From the NCBI GenBank assembly GCA_954871525.1, contig OX940860.1, forward strand, positions 28,242,001-28,306,000: a DNA stretch of 64,000 bases, read 5' to 3'. The notes under the pieces were generated by a model. It was not told where the DNA came from and searched no databases. It worked only from the letters and a program-made list of their open reading frames with translations. The position numbers and the translations under genes were made by a program. Source of the DNA: Parietaria judaica (lineage: Eukaryota; Streptophyta; Magnoliopsida; Rosales; Urticaceae). Positions 36,756 to 48,186 of this stretch are shown one piece after another. The stretch's first letter is position 1. Each line of letters begins with the position of its first letter.

Positions 36756-36812
36756 TCACGTGACTCGCCGATCTCCGGCGAGAAATCACGTGACCTCCTC
36801 CTATATATATAT
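36756..36812 (+). promoter_or_regulatory. Syntaxin promoter: two palindromic G-boxes and a TATA box
   Basis: Two identical TCACGTGA palindromes (36756-36763 and 36786-36793), exactly 30 bp apart, flank a CTCGCCG...CGGCGAG inverted repeat. TATATATATAT (36803-36812) follows directly, and the ATG is at 36891. The order G-box, G-box, TATA, short leader is a plausible core promoter responding to bHLH/bZIP factors. Confidence 0.6.
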
Positions 36813-36890
36813 CGATGGATCGATCATGAGAGATAATTAGGCAGGGACCGTCTTCTTCTTCGTTGGATATTGAGCTCTGGATCGGAATCC

Positions 36891-39800
36891 ATGGCGACGC
36901 GGAATCGGACCTTGCTGTTTCGCAAGTACAGGGACGCCTTGAAGAGCGTCCGAGCTCCGACGAGCTCTGCGCCGTCCACCGGCTCGGCGGTCATCGAGCT
37001 CTCCACCACGTCGCTCCTCAATCCCAATCGCTCCTACGCTCCGCTCAGCACTGAAGATCCTGGTAATTCAAGGTCTCTCCTTCATACGAATCCTTCTTAC
37101 TCTCTATGCGGATTATTGGTTGGATTTGAGTTCAACTTCGTTGCTTGCTTACTCGAAGTGATCATCGTAATTGCAGTGTGATTATCGTGCATTGATATTT
37201 TTTCGAGTTTCTATGTGTTTGTAATGCTCGGAATTCAGGATTGTTGAGCTCTTGAATTTAGGAAATTGGAAATGGTGACTGGAAGTGTTAGGATTGGTGC
37301 ATTTGGTGACTGACTCTCTTTGTCAGAGATCTAAATTCGTACTAAATTAGTTTTGTTTTGAAGTAATGTGAATATGATTAAGGATCGATTGGTGCATTTG
37401 GTGAATGATTTTCCGTCACCGGGTTTTCGATTAGTCTCTATTTTTCAAGACCTACATTGTTCTAGAATTGATCGCTTGCATCGACATCTGCTGCAGTAGA
37501 GGCGCCCTTACTGTGGGACTACCGCCGGCTTGGGTGGATGTATCTGAAGAAATATCAGCAAATATGCAACGGGCACGTGTGAAAATGGCCGAGCTAACCA
37601 AGGCTCATGCGAAGGCCTTAATGCCTTCGTTCGGTGATGGTAAAGAAGATCAGCGCTTGATCGAGTCCCTTACGTTAGAAGTCACCGGTTTGATAAGGAG
37701 ATCAGAGAAGGGACTACAAAGGCTTTCTGCAGCTGGGCCGTCGGAAGATTCAAATGTCAGAAAAAATGTGCAGGTAGTAACATGTAAACTCCAGATTCAG
37801 AGCAATAAACTCTACCTTGTACCGTAAGAGTAGCAATAGAGATTATGGTTTTAGTTCATCACTGTAGACCCTAGATTTAGGTTAGGATTATACTTGCTGA
37901 TTTGGAGATGCTTGATCAATCTGCGCGTTCCTTGGAATAACTACGATTGTTATTTTCTGTATACTAATTAGACCAATACAAGTACAATACTCTACAAATA
38001 ATAAACATCAATTAGTTGCAAATTTGGATTTCCGAGACTGCACAATTATATTTGATTGTCCTAATGTTGTCAAATTATATTTTTTGTTAGCTATATGATC
38101 CTGATTAAGTCAGTTGTTTCTCCCTTATCACTGTCATAAATCCCGAGATCACTATTGGAATGAATATTACTGTTATTGTACAATTGATAATTACTCTTTA
38201 ATAGATAGCTAAAATGATTGGTAGCCATTTATATTCGTAGATTAAGGCACTTATATTATCTTTCTAATTGAAAATAAATGTGGTGCTATAGATGATTCAA
38301 TATCTAAGCAGTCAGTAAAATAATTGTTGAAGATTATTCGTAGTCTTTCGATTTAATGCTATTTAATTTTATTTTACAGATTTTTTTGAATAAATTTCAC
38401 CAAATTTGCTTTAACAGCAATCATGCACTTAACTAATTATAAGCAATATATATGGTTATCTGCAGCGGTCTATCGCTACTGACCTTCAAAACCTTTCCAT
38501 GGAGCTCAGAAAGAAACAATCAACGTACTTGAAGCGTCTGAGGCTGCAAAAAGAGGTTAGTGAAGGATCATCCTATGAACCGATTCACGTCAAAATATAA
38601 GCCAGTTCCTTACTAAAATGAAATTTCGTATTATATATCGAGGATAAAACACGACACTCCGTATGCCCATCAAAACACAGTTTCATTTTTCTTTAGCACG
38701 CATAGATATCATTTTACTTATGAAATTACTCGTATCATGCTTCGTTTGGTGATGTAGGGTCAAGACGGGGTTGATATAGAGATGAATCTAAATGGAAATA
38801 GATATCGCGCGGAAGATGATGATTTGGACGATATGGTATATTTAACTTTTCATGCTTTTTCTTCTCATTTTCTAGAACAATGTTAATCTTATCACGTATA
38901 AGGATTAGTTCTAACTAGGGGTGGAAGTTTTACACCAGAAATCGAATTGAACACTAGGAAATGGAAAAATATTGTTTTTAAGGACAAAAAAGTGTGTAAA
39001 CCGTCAATAAACCGGTACCAGTTTTTATTATTTTTGCTATTTTTTTGGACTTTTTAAAAGTATTTTATATTTTCTTAAGGTTTTCTAGTGTTCTTTATTT
39101 ATTTACTATAACCGGTCGTGGAACTGGTAACTGTCAGTATCTGTAAAATCGGTTTTCATTAGAAAAGAATTGAAAGGGGAAATAACTGGTTTAGTCTATA
39201 ACATTAAAATTAAAATATCCAGTATTGGATCTGAAAATGTAAAAAAAAAAAAAAAAACAGAATTGGTCAGTGGTTTCCGGTCTCTGGTTTCACCCTTAGT
39301 TACAGCTTTGATGCCTGACTACGTCAACCTAGTTATAGCGTTGGTATAAAATAAATAAAAACGTTGGCAGGCATTCAGTGAGCATCAGGTTGCAAAGCTT
39401 AAGAAGAGTGAGGCTCTCTCAGTCGAAAGAGAACGAGAAATACAACAGGCAAGTGAAGATCTTAAACTAGATTTATATTATCTGCATTCTACTTTTTTTC
39501 TTATTTTCTAGACTTTTTTTGGAATGTTTTACAGGTCGTAGAATCTGTGAACGAGCTTGCTCAAATCATGAAGGATCTTTCCGTGCTCGTAATAGACCAA
39601 GGCACGGTTGTGGATAGGATAGACTACAACATTCAGAACGTAGCTACTCAAGTCGAAGAAGGTTTCAAGCAGTTGCAAAAGGTACTTTCATCGCTGGCAT
39701 CCACGGTTCCATGTAAATCGAATTTTATGAAGAAAAAAACTCACTAAAAATTACTTACGAAGTAAAAAAGAAGAAAAAGAAGCCAATGTTCATAACTTTT

Positions 39801-40558
39801 TGAATCTGAAAATCCCAATTAAAATAGAAGAGTTTGTGATGAAATATGACCTATACAACCCTAACTGCTTTTCAAACTCGTTTTGGTTCAAAAAGGGATT
39901 AAAATCAGTTTCAGCTAAAAACAGGCACCATTATGTTACGATCCAAGATCGACACTCTCGGAATCAAGAACACGCACACAACGAACACACACGAACACGC
40001 GATGAACACTATTGAACACAAAGGCCAACCTTCACAAAACTTAATCTCTCCTCTTGAGAGACTAAGTCTTGTGCTTGGTTCTTGGTTCTTGGCTGCCTCT
40101 TTCATTTCACTAAAGCTCCTTTATATAGAGCACACAATTACAATCTAACGGACTCGATTATTACAATCTAACGGACTCGATTAACGCTCTAAACAACACT
40201 TACGACAATGACTCGATTAACCTTCTAAAGTCTAAAGAACACCTAACACATTATCGGTTTCGGATTTAATTTTTCCACCCTTTGCGTTCTTTTGCTGCAC
40301 TTTGCCTCTTGAGCTTTCAAAGTTAGTGCAGTAAAACAAATTCAAGGGATAAAGTGCACCTATGAACAAAATCAGGCGGGCATCGCTCCCAATTACTCCT
40401 TTGGTTCGCCTGTATTTGTCGGACTGACTTAAAATATTTTACGGTAACAGGCCGAAAGAACGCAGAAACAAGGAGGAATGGTGATGTGTGCTTCCGTGCT
40501 CGTTATCATGTGCTTCGTCATGTTAGTCCTCTTAATCATTAAAGAAATCATCTTCTGA
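36891..40558 (+). CDS. SYP4: Trans-Golgi network syntaxin (Qa-SNARE, SYP41/42/43 group)
   Basis: Seven coding exons (36891-37072, 37497-37773, 38466-38555, 38758-38835, 39371-39448, 39535-39681, 40451-40558) give 319 aa. The protein is a Qa-SNARE driving vesicle fusion at the TGN/early endosome, like yeast Tlg2. The N-terminal MATRNRTLLFRKYRDAL peptide is the conserved Sec1/VPS45-binding type. Next come NRSYAPLSTEDPG, the Habc helices (PPAWVDVSEEI, RARVKMAELTKAHAKALMPSF), and the SNARE helix in exons 5-6 with zero-layer Gln-257 (LVIDQGTVVDR). A single C-terminal membrane span (about 294-316) follows. Intron 5 (39449-39534) begins GCAAGT, a GC-AG intron with a perfect consensus. Intron 4 carries a hAT-like MITE and intron 6 an LTR relic. 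The subgroup is clear; which of SYP41/42/43 it matches best is not. Confidence 0.95.
38916..39297. mobile_element. hAT-like MITE in a syntaxin intron
   Basis: The left end TAGGGGTGGAAGTTT and the right end GGTTTCACCCTTA are inverted. The 382-bp interior is rich in ACCGGTAC/ACCGGT motifs and poly-A. The flanking octamers GTTCTAAC and GTTACAGC match at 5 of 8 positions. It sits in intron 4 and is spliced out. Confidence 0.6.
39935..40250 (-). mobile_element. LTR-like relic in the last syntaxin intron
   Basis: Read on the minus strand, the segment has a TATATAAAGGAGC promoter-like box and a leader-like R/U5 region ending GATCGTAACA. Upstream of the TATA box the phrase TTACAATCTAACGGACTCGATTA (given here on the plus strand in two adjacent copies, 40136-40185) forms a short direct repeat. 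It begins near TGTTAGGTG. No internal retrotransposon region remains and no certain target duplication was found, so it is a solo-LTR candidate only. Confidence 0.45.
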
Positions 40559-41912
40559 TCCATCACAATTTCATTTCCTACGACTTCCCGGTAAGCCTAA
40601 CCGTTAACGAGACATCACGCTCTGCCTTAAAGCCGATAGCCGGAGTTTTGACGCACCGCAGATTCATACTTCTTTTCACGGCTTCTTTTGAGGGCAGCCA
40701 AAATATATTAGTTGTTTACTTGAGGTGCAAGTTAAATCGGCGAAGATATTGTTAATCGACTTGTATAGTTATAGAGCCTTTTTTTTTCATCATTATCATT
40801 ATTATTGTTATTATTATTTTATTTAGAGTTGTTTCAACTTTCATGTTTATGATTTTTTATTAAATTTTACTATATATATCCCGGGTTTTTGAGCTACCGT
40901 TTCTAAAGATAGACATATATGATTTGGAATTTTCATATTATGTGTTTGTAACAAGTGGACCGATTATGCAAATAAAGAACCTTCGGCTTGAAATGTGACT
41001 AGTATCAATTTTATTTTTCTTAATTATTATTTGATTAAGGCCTAATAGTGGCAAATGTACCAATATTGTATTTAATTGGGGTAACCTAGTCTTGAATCTT
41101 TTTTAAAATGAGAAATATACTTGAGTTTTATTTTACTTAGTGTTAATCGCTGAAATTGGATGAACACTAAAGCCCATCCAATGTTCGATATTGGGTCAGA
41201 CTTTATGATCGCGTGGTGGCCGAGTGAGTAAAACTCTTTAATCTTTGGTCTCTGCTGGGCCGGAAAATGTTTCCAGATGACTTTCCTTTGCTTCCGTTCC
41301 TTTGAGAAGCTGGAAGGGGGCGCCGTTGTCGAGCAAGGCTCGAGGAAGTGTGTAGTTCCCGGACTTTCTTCGGATGCTCCGAGCGAAGCGAGAATATCGT
41401 CGATCCCAAGTGAGGCTCAAGGGAGTCGGGGGCATAATATATGATTATTGATTTATTTTTTTTATTCAAAACAACAAATCGTAATCTTATACATAAGAAT
41501 CTATCTAGGTTCAGAGTTTACCATATTTGATTGATAATTTTTAGTTTATCACAAGATTTACTAGAAACGATGTTTGTCGAAGCACAAAACACAATGCTAA
41601 ATTCAGGGGTGAATAAAAAGAATGCGTAAACCAAATACTAAATTGAAGGCCGGATATTTCGATACTCTGTAATCAAGTACCGTATAAAAGTCTGATCAAG
41701 TCAGATGTCGTTTTCGTGAAGGAATTGTCGTTTTTATTGCTCTGTTTTCTTGAAGCTAGGATATTCCCTTGATATTTACATCAAGATCAAATCCATATTT
41801 TCTCCAAATTATTGATATAATTATGCATCCCGATTACCTCCTATTTGAATACAACTTCCAAAAAAGGGATATGAATTTGAGTACTTATGTATTGGAAAGA
41901 AAAAATATAGTG

Positions 41913-41943
<31 letters not shown>

Positions 41944-42418
41944 TATCCTCGCACTAGTGTATATGTACAACAATTGTAATAACTTAAGTATATTACTGCC
42001 TAAGAGCCTTTTAACTACTACTAATTTAATATTAAGTAATTTTTATATAAATTTTAAGTGAGAAAATTGATTTTTTTTTTTTAATTATTGAAATGAAAGT
42101 TCCCAACTAAATAATCCAAATGAGTAAAATTGACGATAAATAATTGCTGTCACATTACTCTTATAATTTTTCTGAGTGTATAATTAACTCAATTCTCAAA
42201 TCTTTCATCATAATCTTATTTTCTATGCATGAACATCAAACTCTTTACTCTTTCACCAATCAGTGAATTTTATTATAAGAATCTCAAATTACTAATGAAT
42301 GCCCTTCTCTTCTAAATAAAGCCATCCCCTGATGGGATTAGGCACCATTAATCTAGCCCTTAATTACGGCTTTTCCCTAAACTACAACAACAAAGAGTTA
42401 GTACAACACGGCGAAAGC
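40559..42418. other. Intergenic region between the syntaxin and exonuclease genes
   Basis: This contains the syntaxin 3' UTR, a GC-richer patch at 41215-41440 without a recognisable domain, a CAGGGGTGAATAAAAAG hAT-like end near 41604 with ACCGTA motifs after it, and an (AT)n tract at 41921-41942. No gene is seen. Confidence 0.5.
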
Positions 42419-44609
42419 CTAGCCCGAGCTCTTCTTACTCTTTTGGCTGACCAAATCCGAGGCCGTGAAAGACCGCTCTAGAAGATGAGACAGAGAAAGC
42501 TTCTGCATAAAGCAAATCCTCTGAAGAATAACCGACAGGCACTTCACGTCCGACATCGCTCGGTGCGCTGTGCCGAAAGATGGAATGCTGAAGTACTCGC
42601 AAAGGGCTTGAACCGAAGCCTTCGTGAGTTTCATTGCTGTTTACAAAATATTTATATTTATATATAGTGTTATAATTTACTCTCCTGAAATAAGTGTTTC
42701 GGGGCCATAAGAAAGTACAAGCACTAAAGAAACATACCTCCGGATTTCATGGATTCACGAGCCAAAGCAAGCGTGTCGAGGAATATCCAGTCTTTGGGCA
42801 TTTCTATCAAGCATCGGTTGAATTCGTGGATCAAGAATGGCACGTCGAAGCCCCTAGCGTTGTGAGCGACCAACAAAACTTGACCTCCGACTTTTTGACG
42901 GCTTTTGATGTATTGCAGTAAGATCGGTATCAAATCTACCATCCTGTTTGTATCACACCAAAAGAACGGGTTTATAATTCGATTTTTCTTTTTTACAAGT
43001 AATTATCATTTTCAATCAACCGTTCCAACCCCGAATTTACTTATCTAAAAGCTTGCTGATACATCACAGCCCGGGATTTCGATCTCGTTACTTATCGAAG
43101 CTAACAAACACTCAAGGAATGTTTGAGTTAAAAAGATGGCTTTCATAGGAATATGTGACCCATTTCTAGGTAGGTCCAAACAATACACACGCCTATAAAA
43201 CGACATATTAGACAATTTACGACCCGTCACTTGACAGGCCTTAGCGGTTCTCTTTGGTATTGACCAACCATAGCGCGCTATTCATTTTTAAATTTTCACA
43301 ACTTTTAGTATAAACTACACCCAACGTATATCAGCATATTTTCCTTAATGCAAGAGAATAGTTTTACTGATATCTCGAAAATACATGATGCAAAAACGCT
43401 TCAAGAACAACCAACACTGGACTCTAATTCGAGAAGAAGGCCAATTCTCTCCCTAAAATCCTAAGCTAAATTCTACTTAACTTTAGCAACAAACTGTTCA
43501 TAAGTGCCAAATAATAACTTCAGAAGTTCTGCCCCAAGAAGACTAATCTGCCCTTAAATTCACAAGCTTTACTAAAAAAAAATGTTTTTCAACAATTCCT
43601 ACTTTCCTAGCCAAAATTTTCTTCGTTGCGGAATTGCCTTTGGTATATCTACATATCTTCCTAATGCAATAGAGAAGTTGCAGGTTTGGAACCAAACTGA
43701 TATTTCAATATTCCGATGCGCTTATAGGATTCAAGAACCGCCATAACCGGCCTCAAACAAAGGGAATGTCAAGTCCCCTCTAAAATCCGATGCTAAATAA
43801 TAGTTTCTACTTAATTTTGACAACAAACTGTTCTTAATGCTCCCAACAAAAAAAAAAACAGCAAAAGACTAATATGCCCTTGAATTTGATCAAGCCCTAA
43901 AGACTTATTCTTCACTTAGTTACCCCCACTAGAACTTGCTCTTTCATCTGTTTCATCTCCTCCAATCTGATGAGAAATTACTAAACAAAACAAGATCCAG
44001 CACAACAAAATACCTTGGGACCTCGGGTCTGTTGACCATATGATTAGTAATTCCGTGAATGTGGGAGTTTGCCACATGGCGCTCGGGATTTATCAATGTT
44101 TGAAACGTGCTATTCTCGCCTCCTCCGAGATCTTGAAACGCAATCTCGATGATCCTCTCCTTGTCTCTGCTAAACCCGGTTGTCTCAATATCAAAGACAA
44201 TAACCGTCACAAGGCTCGCCGGATCTTTCTTCTCTTTATCCTTCGCAACATCTTGCTGAATATTACAACATTGACCCTTCTGAAACCGGCTTATCTCGGT
44301 CTCGCCATTGATATCCAAAGCCGTCGTCGAGGTAATTGACGCCTCGAAAACCTCACGCCTAATGCTGCTCGCTTTGCTGCTCCACGCTGCTTTGCCACTT
44401 CCATCTGATTTAGCCCTCACGGGACTTTTCGACCATTTCTTCGAGCTTCCCACTTTGTTCGGCTTTCGGTTTACAGAGTCTTGCAGCTTGGAGCTTGTGC
44501 TGAATCTTTGAGTCCAGCCATGGAGGTTTCCGCTCCAAAGATGAACTAAAGCACAGGTTCGGAATCTCGGGATTGGCCGGATTGAAAAACACATTGTGAC
44601 TGATATCAT
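42419..44609 (-). CDS. DEDDh 3'-5' exonuclease (DnaQ/RNase T-like, organelle-targeted?)
   Basis: Three exons on the minus strand (44609-44014, 42943-42738, 42636-42419) encode 339 aa from the first ATG, or 334 aa from the next in-frame Met at 44594. The second is favoured by its resemblance to plant homologues starting M-x-FSI. Exonuclease motifs: ExoI VIVFDIETTG (Asp-140, Glu-142), ExoII VAHNARGFDVPF (Asp-232) and ExoIII GTAHRAMSDVKC (His-292, Asp-297), so the DEDDh set is complete. The N-terminal ~60 residues are basic and low in acidic residues, suggesting a mitochondrial or plastid transit peptide. Plant relatives are the DnaQ-like proteins of the At5g07710 type. The substrate (DNA or RNA) is not known. 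Intron 1 exceeds 1 kb and is ordinary AT-rich sequence. Confidence 0.88.
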
Positions 44610-45867
44610 CTGAACTCAGGATAAGTTCAGCATTACAAAAAGAGATTTCCTTTCACCTGGAAACAAAAAAAAAAACGATTTATATACAGAGAAAATATAT
44701 TATATCAACAATATTGGCCAAAGTAAGAGTGGATTATAAGCAATTTTATTCTCAAACTATATATGTAATGATTAACCATTTCTACTCTTATTTTTTACCC
44801 TCTCAGATCAAGGGCTATACAATTTCTCCAAATATCAAAATCACTTTATATATATATATATAGAATCAACATACATTCATAATTTTTATAAGATAAAATC
44901 CCAAATTTAAAGAGAGTAGCAAGTTCAGAATCAAACACTAAGATGGTCAAGCTTCAAAATTGATCAGGAATTCAATTCACAGGCAAACAACCTCAACAAT
45001 GGAGTTTGGAATCACCTACGATTGGATGAGCGAGAGATGAGAGGCTGTCTGAAATGGCATTTATAGGAACGAAGATGTAGAGCGAGAAAGCAGAGTAACT
45101 TATCAATGGAGGATTCACAGACACACACGCAGAGAGAAGAGGAGGGAAGTCCCGGCACTTGCGGATCGTCGATTAAACCGTACTCAACACCTCTCTCTCT
45201 CTCTATATATATATATATTTAGGTCCCTATATTTATATATATTTTTTAAGATAAGCTCATTAGAGTCATTAAAATATGATACATTATACATGTATTAATA
45301 AGTTTTTTACCGAATCCGGAAATCCAACTTTGAATCGGAATTTTAGTTTTTTCTTCTTCTTAGAATTATAATTTACGATAAAAAATATTTAATTCTGTTT
45401 TATGTTTCGATCGGGATTGAAAAATAACAGTCCGAATTCGGGAGACGTTTAAAATTTTAATGAGCTTTTCAATCGGGATTTTTATAAGTCAATTAAGTTT
45501 GAAATTTTTTATACGAAAAAATAAAATTATATAAATAGAAATAATAAAATAACTAAACAAAGGTGTGAGTGTGAAAAAAGAAAGGCATTTTAAGAGAAAA
45601 TGTATAATATAATAGTATAAAATGAATTAAATAAAATAATATATATTTTTTTAAGAAGAATTTGCATCACAAGGAATATTTCTCATATATGTCTTTTCAT
45701 AGAAATGTATTTTATGTAGCTTTTTTCCTTTTATATTCTTAATCACTCTCTCAAGTCTCAATAATGGAAGGTAATATATCTAGCACGCTCTATAGTTTAT
45801 TTAAAAAAAAAAAAAAAGAATATAGAAAACTCTTCACTAATTTTCAGCATATTTTGTATTTTTGTGT
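44610..45867. other. 5' region of the exonuclease gene and spacer
   Basis: This probably includes a 5' UTR intron: untranslated exon sequence is suggested near 45000-45190, with CT repeats at 45190-45210 and an (AT)n run. No other gene is visible. Confidence 0.4.
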
Positions 45868-46336
45868 GGGTTAATGACGGCAAAAATACTCAAAGTTTGG
45901 TCAAAGAACCCATCGTGTACTCAAAGTTTAAAAGTGGTGGTAAAAATACCCAAAGTCAAATTTGAGGAGTTGACCACTCCATTCTCGTAACGCCGTTAAC
46001 TTACCCGTTAACTCTGGCCACGCGGACAAATGTAGGTTGCTGACATAACAATTTTTGCCACGTGGACGAGCGCACATATCCCTTGTTTACGAAAAAACAA
46101 CTAATTAAACCCATGATTACTACTATTTAATATAACTAATTGAACCTCTAATGATTACACTTAACAAAACAGATTTTTCTACGTGGCCAGAGTTAACGGG
46201 TAAGTTAATCGCGCTACGAGAATAGAGTGGTCAACTCCTCAAATGCGACTTTGGGTATTTTTGCCACCACTTTTAAACTTTGAGTACACGAGGGGTTCTT
46301 TGACCAAACTTTGGGTATTTTTACCGTCATTAACCC
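45868..46336. mobile_element. Foldback MITE, copy 2, MULE-like
   Basis: Same family as 35168-35622. The ends GGGTTAATGACGGC and CCGTCATTAACCC are perfect inverted repeats over about 13 bp. Long mirrored arms contain CATTCTCGTAACGCCGTTAA and CGAGAATAGAGTGGTCAAC. Flanking 9-mers TTTTTGTGT and TTTTTGTAT match at 8 of 9 positions, the 9-bp size made by Mutator-like transposases. The centre differs from copy 1, with an added AT-rich segment. Confidence 0.8.
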
Positions 46337-46356
46337 TTTTTGTATTGTGTTATTGC

Positions 46357-47401
46357 CAAGGTTTAAAATACCGCTTGCCAATTTCGTTTCGCATTTTCCG
46401 TTTTACGGATATATCGCTTGCCGATGAGTATGTCGATGGGCAAATCGGAAAAAAAGGGCATGCCGCATACCGCACTTTTCGCATGGGCATACCGCATGCC
46501 AATGGGGTTTTCGATGGATATTTTGTAAAAAATATTTGAGTATTTAAGCAAGATATTTATATAGGTTAAAAACTACATATTTAATAAATACAAGACATAA
46601 TTGTATACAACAAAACACATTTGTAACTTAAATATGTAGGTGAAATGTATAATATTAAGTCACTTTATTAGTTTAAGTGTATAATATTAAGTCAAATTAT
46701 TATGTGAAGTGAATATGTATGTTAATTAAGTGAATATGCATGTTAATTGTATATGTATGTTAACAAATTTAATATTAGTTGAAGTGTATAATATTAAATG
46801 AATATGTATATTAAGTGTATATGTATGTTAGGTTAAGTTAATATGTATGTTAAGTGTATAATATTATTTGAAGTGTGTAATATTAAGTTAAATTATTAGG
46901 TGAAGTGTATGTGTATGTTAAGTGTGAATGTGTGATATTAGTTGAAAACAAAAAGTCCCACATTGATAGATGACAAGAGTTTGGTGATGTTTATATACCA
47001 AATATTAGGGACAAGGGCTTGGGCCATTTGGGTCATAGGATTTTGTGGATGAGGGAGGACTCACACAAATGTTACACCACCACACACGCGCGCGCGCCGC
47101 CGTCCGACCGGCCGGCCGTGGCGAGGCGGGGTGGGGTGCTCTTGTGAAATTATTATTTTTGCCGAAAGTTTAATTGGTATTTTTGCCAAAATATACGGAA
47201 ATTTAATTTTTAGCGTTTTTCCAACCATTTTTCGCACATTTTACACACAAAAACGAAAAACGAAATTCCATCCACGTGCCCATGCGAAAAGTGCGAAAAA
47301 GGGAAAAATCCTGCGAAACGAAAGGGTTTTCGTTTCGCATTTCTCCGAAAAACGAAAATCGATCAAAATGTCGATTGATTTTCGCGAGATTTTGAACCTT
47401 G
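46357..47401. mobile_element. hAT-like element, 1,045 bp, perfect 8-bp target duplication
   Basis: The left end CAAGGTTTAAAATACCGC and the right end CGCGAGATTTTGAACCTTG are inverted. GTTATTGC flanks both ends (46349-46356 and 47402-47409) exactly. CGTTTCGCATTT and CGAAAA motifs are mirrored in the subterminal regions. The interior contains TGTATGTTAAGTGTATAATATTAAGT-type tandem repeats (46630-46940), a CCCACATTGATAGATG segment and a GC-rich CGCGCGCGCC/CCGGCCGG patch near 47090-47125. It has no transposase. Confidence 0.85.
46630..46940. repeat. Short-period tandem repeat inside the hAT-like element
   Basis: AAGTGTATAATATTAAGT and TATGTATGTTAA(T/G) alternate about ten times, with a unit length of roughly 20-35 bp. 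It is AT-rich and non-coding. Confidence 0.7.
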
Positions 47402-47554
47402 GTTATTGCCAATTTCAAAATAATGGAATAAAAAATGGTTGACGTGATGAAGTTACAAAATTAGATTCAATAATCTCAAGGCACGTGTTCCTAAAGAATA
47501 TTGAGACTTTGCAGACGCAAGAAACGAATCACACTTATTTTATCATCCTATTTC

Positions 47555-47667
47555 TCGTATTATATATATATAAATGATATATATATATATATCATTTATA
47601 TATATAATAATATATATATTATATATATATATATTTTATCATCCTATTTCACATAAATGATATGTTA

Positions 47668-47703
<36 letters not shown>

Positions 47704-47705
47704 TA
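47555..47705. repeat. AT-rich palindromic cluster with duplicated TTTTATCATCCTATTTC
   Basis: TTTTATCATCCTATTTC occurs at about 47538 and again at 47634. Between them lie long TATATA runs including a self-complementary AAATGATATATA...TATATCATTTA, and then a (GA)n run at 47685-47702. The segment can form long hairpins. Confidence 0.65.
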
Positions 47706-47941
47706 ACAAATTGATAAAAATCATAATCTTGTGTGATCTTTTTAAATAGGAAATGTGTAATTTTTTTTATTTAATATCACAAATAATATACTTGAGTGAG
47801 TCATTACAATTGGTGTTTTAAAATACGATTTTTGACTTTTTAAACACCGAATCTACACTAGTTTCAGTATTTTTGGTAAGTCATTCAAAGTTATACACTG
47901 GTCCTTTGTTGTGAATATGACGAGTTTGTGTCGTTTTTCCC

Positions 47942-47991
47942 CATTAACAAATTAAATACAAATATAAATAGAATACAAGTATGTTTTATGT
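47942..47991 (+). repeat. 50-bp direct repeat, copy 1 (copy 2 at the window's right edge)
   Basis: CCATTAACAAATTAAATACA and the following bases through GTTTTATGT match 63951-64000 at all but about one position. The second copy runs off the window, so the true repeat length is unknown. Copy 1 is in the 3' flank of an F-box pseudogene. Confidence 0.8.
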
Positions 47992-48186
47992 CGTTCGTGG
48001 GAACACTATATTTCTAATTCTGAAATTTACATGTATTACTATTTACACTACTCATTTCCAAATACATTACAAAAAGCTTAGATTTCATATCGAGCTACAC
48101 AAATTGATTAAAAAAAAAAAAAAAAAACTACGTGAGAACTGGCCGTTTCCGTGGAGCAGCCTTGAAATGTCAGAAAGAGCCCTCTA

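Noticed and set aside
41215..41260. tRNA-Ser-like GTGGCCGAGTGAG sequence
   Set aside because: It resembles a box A, but there is no box B at the right distance and no cloverleaf can be drawn.
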